A stretch of DNA of 64,000 nt from Kiritimatiellia bacterium (lineage in GTDB: Bacteria; Verrucomicrobiota; Kiritimatiellia; JAFGHX01). A model generated the notes under the pieces. The model saw only the letters and a list, made by a program, of their open reading frames with translations. It was not told where the DNA came from and made no database searches. Positions 61,801-64,000 of this stretch are shown here, piece after piece. Where the stretch lies: NCBI GenBank assembly GCA_016929905.1, contig JAFGHX010000032.1:96488-160487 (forward strand), written 5' to 3'. A program made the translations under genes and the position numbers. Within the stretch, counting starts at the first letter, position 1; every line of letters starts with the position of its first letter.

Positions 61801-63775
61801 CGACGGAGGCCGAGAACTTGTCGAACTTGAACGCCTTCACCTGCACCGTCCACATCGGCGGATGGGTGGGCGGCGACTCGAGAATAGACGGCGATGTCAG
61901 CCGCCGGTCGGCCAGCAGCGCCCGCACGAGGGCCGGCACGTAATTCGCGACCTCGGCCGCATGCGTGGTGGCGAGCCGGTCCAGCGTGTCGGCCGGCGAC
62001 AAGGCGCGCCCGCCCTCGCAGAACACGTTGCGCAGCGCAAATGCCGGCGTGCCCGTCGCGTGAAAAAAGGCGGCGCCCGGCCAATCGCCGGGAAAAAAGT
62101 GCCCTTCCGGCAGGCCGCCGCGCAGCGTGAGCGTGTCGGCCAGCATCCGGGCGCGGTCGCCCGCGGCCACCGCCACCCCGTCGGCTACGCGCATGGCCTC
62201 CAGCCCCCACTTGCGCGGCCAGCGCGCGGCCCCGAACCTGTCGCCCGAAGCGAACCCGATCCGCGTCCCGCTCCAGGTGAGAGCGAGGTTGATGACGAAT
62301 TTGACCGGCCGGCCTTCGAGCGCGTCGCGAACGGCGCGGTTCTTCGCGCTGCGTTCCAGATCGCACCGGTTCAACTCCGCCCACTCCGTATTCTGGCGAA
62401 TGACCGTCCCGACGTACCCGCGCAGGATCTCGACCTCTTCGGGCGACAACTCGCTCAATGTCCGGCGGACACCCGCCTTGTTGAACAGCGTGAGCACATG
62501 CACGAACTTGTCGCGTTGAACCGTCAGCGCTCCTATACGCGCCTGCCGCTCTTCCTTAACAAGGTCCGCATGCAACAAGCGGACCTGTTCGCCCTTCAAC
62601 TCGTTTACGTCGCGCCGGGCCAGGGCCATGATCGGTTCCTTCACCGACAGATGCATGCCCGTGGAGGTATCCTGCATCGAGCGCATCTCAATGAGCAGCC
62701 GCTCATCCTCCGCCGTCGGCGGGTCCAGCTTCAGCCGCGCGTAAAGCCCGGCGAACACGTCCTGCACGCGCAGGTCGGCGGCAAGCGAGTCGCGCGCCTG
62801 CTCGACATCGGAACTCGAGCCCAGCAGGTTCCAGGCCAGCACGCGCTCACCGAGGAAGTGCTGCGTATGGGCATTGACGGCGACCAGCAGCACCGTACGC
62901 GCTGGAACGGCGGTCTCGAACGACTCCAGCAGCCGCAGCAGCAGGTGCAGGTTTGCGCCCGCCTGCGCGCCGAACGCGAAATCGGGCACGACGCAGTTCG
63001 CGTCCATCGGCGCCGTGAGCACGACCACCTCTTTGGCCAGATCTTCGTCGCTGCCCGGGACCAGCACCCAAAGATCGCGCAGCGTACGGATCGCCCAGCG
63101 GGACGGTTCGGCCGTCACCCGCACCTGCAGCGAGCCGGGCGCGGCGGCCGCGCGCGCCCGCAGCCATGCGCCGGACGCCGCGGGCACGAAGAAGCGCGGC
63201 ACGGCGACCTCCGTGGTGTGCACCTTCTCCAGGCAATCGCGGCGGTTATACGCCTCTGCGCCGATGAAGATGAACCCGCGCAGCCCGAACCGCAGGAACC
63301 GGCGCCAGTTGCCGCCGGAATCGAACGTCATCAACCCCAGCGCCCCGTCGAGGCTCACCCCCTTCAGCGCCGCCAGGTCTTCAACCGTCCCCTGCCCCAG
63401 GTCCACCAGCGGCGCGGTGAACTGCCGCTCGGCAAAATTCCCGGGCCGGAACAGGGAAGGATGCATCGGATACACGAGAATCGATTCGCCGTCAGGGAGC
63501 GACAGGCGGGTTTCGCCCGGCTCGAAACCGGGAGCCGAAAAGACGAGTTCCCCGCTCTTGAACGGGCTCTGCGCGAAACGCGCGGCGATCCGCGCCTCCA
63601 GCGCCAGATTGCCCGCCGTGCCCGGATGGCGCGGGCCGGTCCCGTCCAGAAGCGCGGTCAATTCGGCGCGCACGCGCGCCGCATCCCGCGGTGTCGCCCA
63701 CGGTTCAGCCGCCATGGGTGCCGCGGCAGCGAGCAGCAGGCAGGCGGCGGCCAGCAGGGGGGCTTTGGCTTGCAT
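58811..63775 (-). CDS. Fusion of degenerate M28 peptidase-like domain and FtsX permease
   Basis: The protein has 1654 residues. A signal peptide (1-22) precedes a large extracytoplasmic region. Residues about 30-330 have the layout of a PA-plus-M28 aminopeptidase, but the metal ligands are gone: the expected His-Asp is APMDAN near 255-260, the Asn/Asp site is GAQAGAN, and the Glu-Glu is NAHTQ near 301-305. Three membrane helices (942-960, 972-988, 1000-1018), an FtsX helix (1064-1085), a MacB-like external domain, three more FtsX helices (about 1385-1500, with SEIAVYNAVGL as coupling helix) and a 150-residue C-terminal tail follow. The ATG at 63775 has GAGG 6 nt upstream. It is first gene of the operon and the likely partner of the ATPase at 52192-52932. 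Confidence 0.8.
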   Translation of the reverse strand: MQAKAPLLAAACLLLAAAAPMAAEPWATPRDAARVRAELTALLDGTGPRHPGTAGNLALEARIAARFAQSPFKSGELVFSAPGFEPGETRLSLPDGESILVYPMHPSLFRPGNFAERQFTAPLVDLGQGTVEDLAALKGVSLDGALGLMTFDSGGNWRRFLRFGLRGFIFIGAEAYNRRDCLEKVHTTEVAVPRFFVPAASGAWLRARAAAAPGSLQVRVTAEPSRWAIRTLRDLWVLVPGSDEDLAKEVVVLTAPMDANCVVPDFAFGAQAGANLHLLLRLLESFETAVPARTVLLVAVNAHTQHFLGERVLAWNLLGSSSDVEQARDSLAADLRVQDVFAGLYARLKLDPPTAEDERLLIEMRSMQDTSTGMHLSVKEPIMALARRDVNELKGEQVRLLHADLVKEERQARIGALTVQRDKFVHVLTLFNKAGVRRTLSELSPEEVEILRGYVGTVIRQNTEWAELNRCDLERSAKNRAVRDALEGRPVKFVINLALTWSGTRIGFASGDRFGAARWPRKWGLEAMRVADGVAVAAGDRARMLADTLTLRGGLPEGHFFPGDWPGAAFFHATGTPAFALRNVFCEGGRALSPADTLDRLATTHAAEVANYVPALVRALLADRRLTSPSILESPPTHPPMWTVQVKAFKFDKFSASVAPELPVPGTFLVLDGTQRRRDLPRAAFVSADVVNSYLALTDSRATALIWGVKDLDLAGSAFHCDADFVRVDHVVDAGEVQQKIDTNIVRDQASRTLPLFECLEIPIYDREDPSAISGSRLDVQECIPLSGRLNTAPRKYGFSGVRSTLSSKVVYWGEGPASFFVEHGERLKLVTRRRRLALNAAPEYPEGRGYATVEELGPDFFAAAARDMAHLNRHRIKKLQGVSDELVQSLLARSETALARMAAARGQNDHAAYLRARAEALGAGYKAYDQTSSVTNDMLKAVVFYMIVMLPFCFFVQKLIFKFVKIEAEMAMFGVLFVATFFGFRMIHPAFRIAQAPEAIFIAFVMGGLGAFVISILHGRFEGEMQLLFRTYAGMDTAEVGYSTVGQKAMLIGVNNMKRRRIRTTLTTATVVLVTFTMLAFTSISRKMSPTIVSRRDPARYTGIMYHRPGNARLDEGTVRAFREVFAGTGEILVRRWLLPPQERDDTYPLPVWSEGGASAQIDAALGLATREDGFLGAVPLAAGRFFSADDADEAVLPLGLARALRIVPEQLGRARIFFEGRLLTVVGFLDGNRFRALKDLNRRPLLPIKSTPQQPGGRSDLDAVGLSEKGEEDSGVFYVDTSSLLLLPVETAARLGAEPFSVSIRLADEAAIWPAVDRFLTISSANKFFIGSRTPFAVGEATSHANEPGVYYVGEGYRTSIGGLSSLIVPLLIAATIILNTMLGSVYERRSEIAVYNAVGLNPNHIGMFFLAESLVYSVIGSVGGYLVGQVLSLALIRTGMVQEINLNFSSLSVVYVILFTIAVVLLSTLYPALVASKAAVPSGKRKWSFPENDGHQMSVLFPFIYQPELIAGIMAYLEEYFARFTEASFGDLIAELDAKRRGRDADGRADYALEYQMALAPFDLGVTQRVRFHAAYRERLQAYQVTMDSTRVSGQDANWLTTNKPFLEKMRTYLLHWRNLDDAEHALYAQRGEALFDEPAAAEPFAADHQP

Positions 63776-63808
63776 CAGGCGCCTCGCCCTCGACCCGGCT
63801 TCCCCAAT

Positions 63809-63844
63809 CTTTGTCGTAAGCTGTGTCGTAATCTTCGTCGACTC
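63809..63844 (+). repeat. 12-nt tandem repeat (CTTTGTCGTAAT family), copy 3
   Basis: Three units, CTTTGTCGTAAG, CTGTGTCGTAAT and CTTCGTCGACTC, lie 34 nt upstream of the peptidase-FtsX start codon, in the untranslated leader or promoter. Confidence 0.8.
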
Positions 63845-63861
63845 CCCCGCTCCCCATCCAC

Positions 63862-64000
63862 TCACGCCTGCACGGGACGGGCTGGAAAGCCCGTCCTACG
63901 TCCGGATAGCCATGCGCCTCCCCCCGTGGGACGGGCTTTCCAGCCCGTCCACGCTCATTCCACTCACGCCTGCACGGGACGGGCTGGAAAGCCCGTCCTA
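63862..64000. repeat. Direct repeat and palindromic elements at right edge
   Basis: A 38-nt sequence starting CTCACGCCTGCACGGGACGG occurs at 63861-63898 and again, identical, at 63963-64000 (window end). Each copy contains the palindrome GGACGGGCT-ggaa-AGCCCGTCC, and an inverted copy of that palindrome lies between them at about 63929-63950. The elements probably continue past the window. Confidence 0.85.

Noticed and set aside
1..64000. tRNA, rRNA and riboswitch genes
   Set aside because: No cloverleaf, conserved rRNA segment or known aptamer motif was recognised in the intergenic regions.

Overview
The window is a GC-rich stretch of bacterial chromosome. Its gene content best fits the PVC superphylum, most likely a Kiritimatiellota-like or Lentisphaerota-like organism: giant secreted CotH-kinase/lamin-tail/FnIII proteins, ECF sigma factors paired with FecR-LamG membrane proteins, and large OPT/DUF6785-type membrane proteins. 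This assignment rests on protein families recognised by eye, with no 16S rRNA or database search. Nearly all genes lie on the minus strand. Only three of the genes I accept are on the plus strand (12750-13808, 14084-14839, 47932-48165). I saw no rRNA, tRNA, CRISPR array, prophage or intact insertion sequence.

Region 1 (1-37671) is a cell-surface/secretome island. It holds two copies of the same three-gene module on the minus strand: ECF sigma factor, then a single-pass FecR-LamG protein starting 2 nt after the sigma stop, then a CotH-kinase giant protein. Module A is 4878-4315, 4312-2555 and 2517 to beyond the left edge. Module B is 37671-37123, 37120-35456 and 35333-29820. Two more CotH giants follow module B (29399-22827 and 22830-14845); the first has a textbook sigma-54 promoter and the second overlaps its stop by 4 nt. 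A 2310-residue adhesin-like protein of alternating jelly-roll and FnIII domains (12129-5197) precedes module A. Between the two groups are two plus-strand sugar-metabolism genes, a Gfo/Idh/MocA oxidoreductase and a TIM-barrel isomerase. All four CotH proteins keep the kinase-like catalytic Asp and metal-binding Asp motifs. The inferred logic is that an extracellular ligand is sensed by the LamG domain, the signal passes through FecR to the ECF sigma factor, and secreted protein kinases or adhesins are produced.

Region 2 (37952-47382) is a housekeeping and signalling run on the minus strand: cupin, histidine kinase, Fe-type alcohol dehydrogenase, YjbQ, SppA, RuvX, a second histidine kinase, a LemA-like protein, phosphopentomutase and a CII-like HTH regulator. 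Several junctions overlap or nearly touch.

Region 3 (47383-48279) is a small accessory junction. It has an attC-like hairpin, inverted repeats, a lone plus-strand 77-residue gene and 12-nt repeats.

Region 4 (48280-63775) is a tightly coupled eight-gene minus-strand operon: degenerate M28 peptidase fused to an FtsX permease, OPT-like transporter, DUF6785-like membrane protein with a coiled-coil insert, short FtsX permease, ABC ATPase, a 320-residue unknown protein, an HtrA-type protease and an HtrA paralogue without its catalytic triad. The last four junctions are all 4-nt ATGA or GTGA overlaps. I think this is the best candidate for an undescribed envelope machine in the window.

Intergenic spaces carry several families of GC-rich palindromic elements and a 12-nt tandem repeat (CTTTGTCGTAAT) present at three distant sites.
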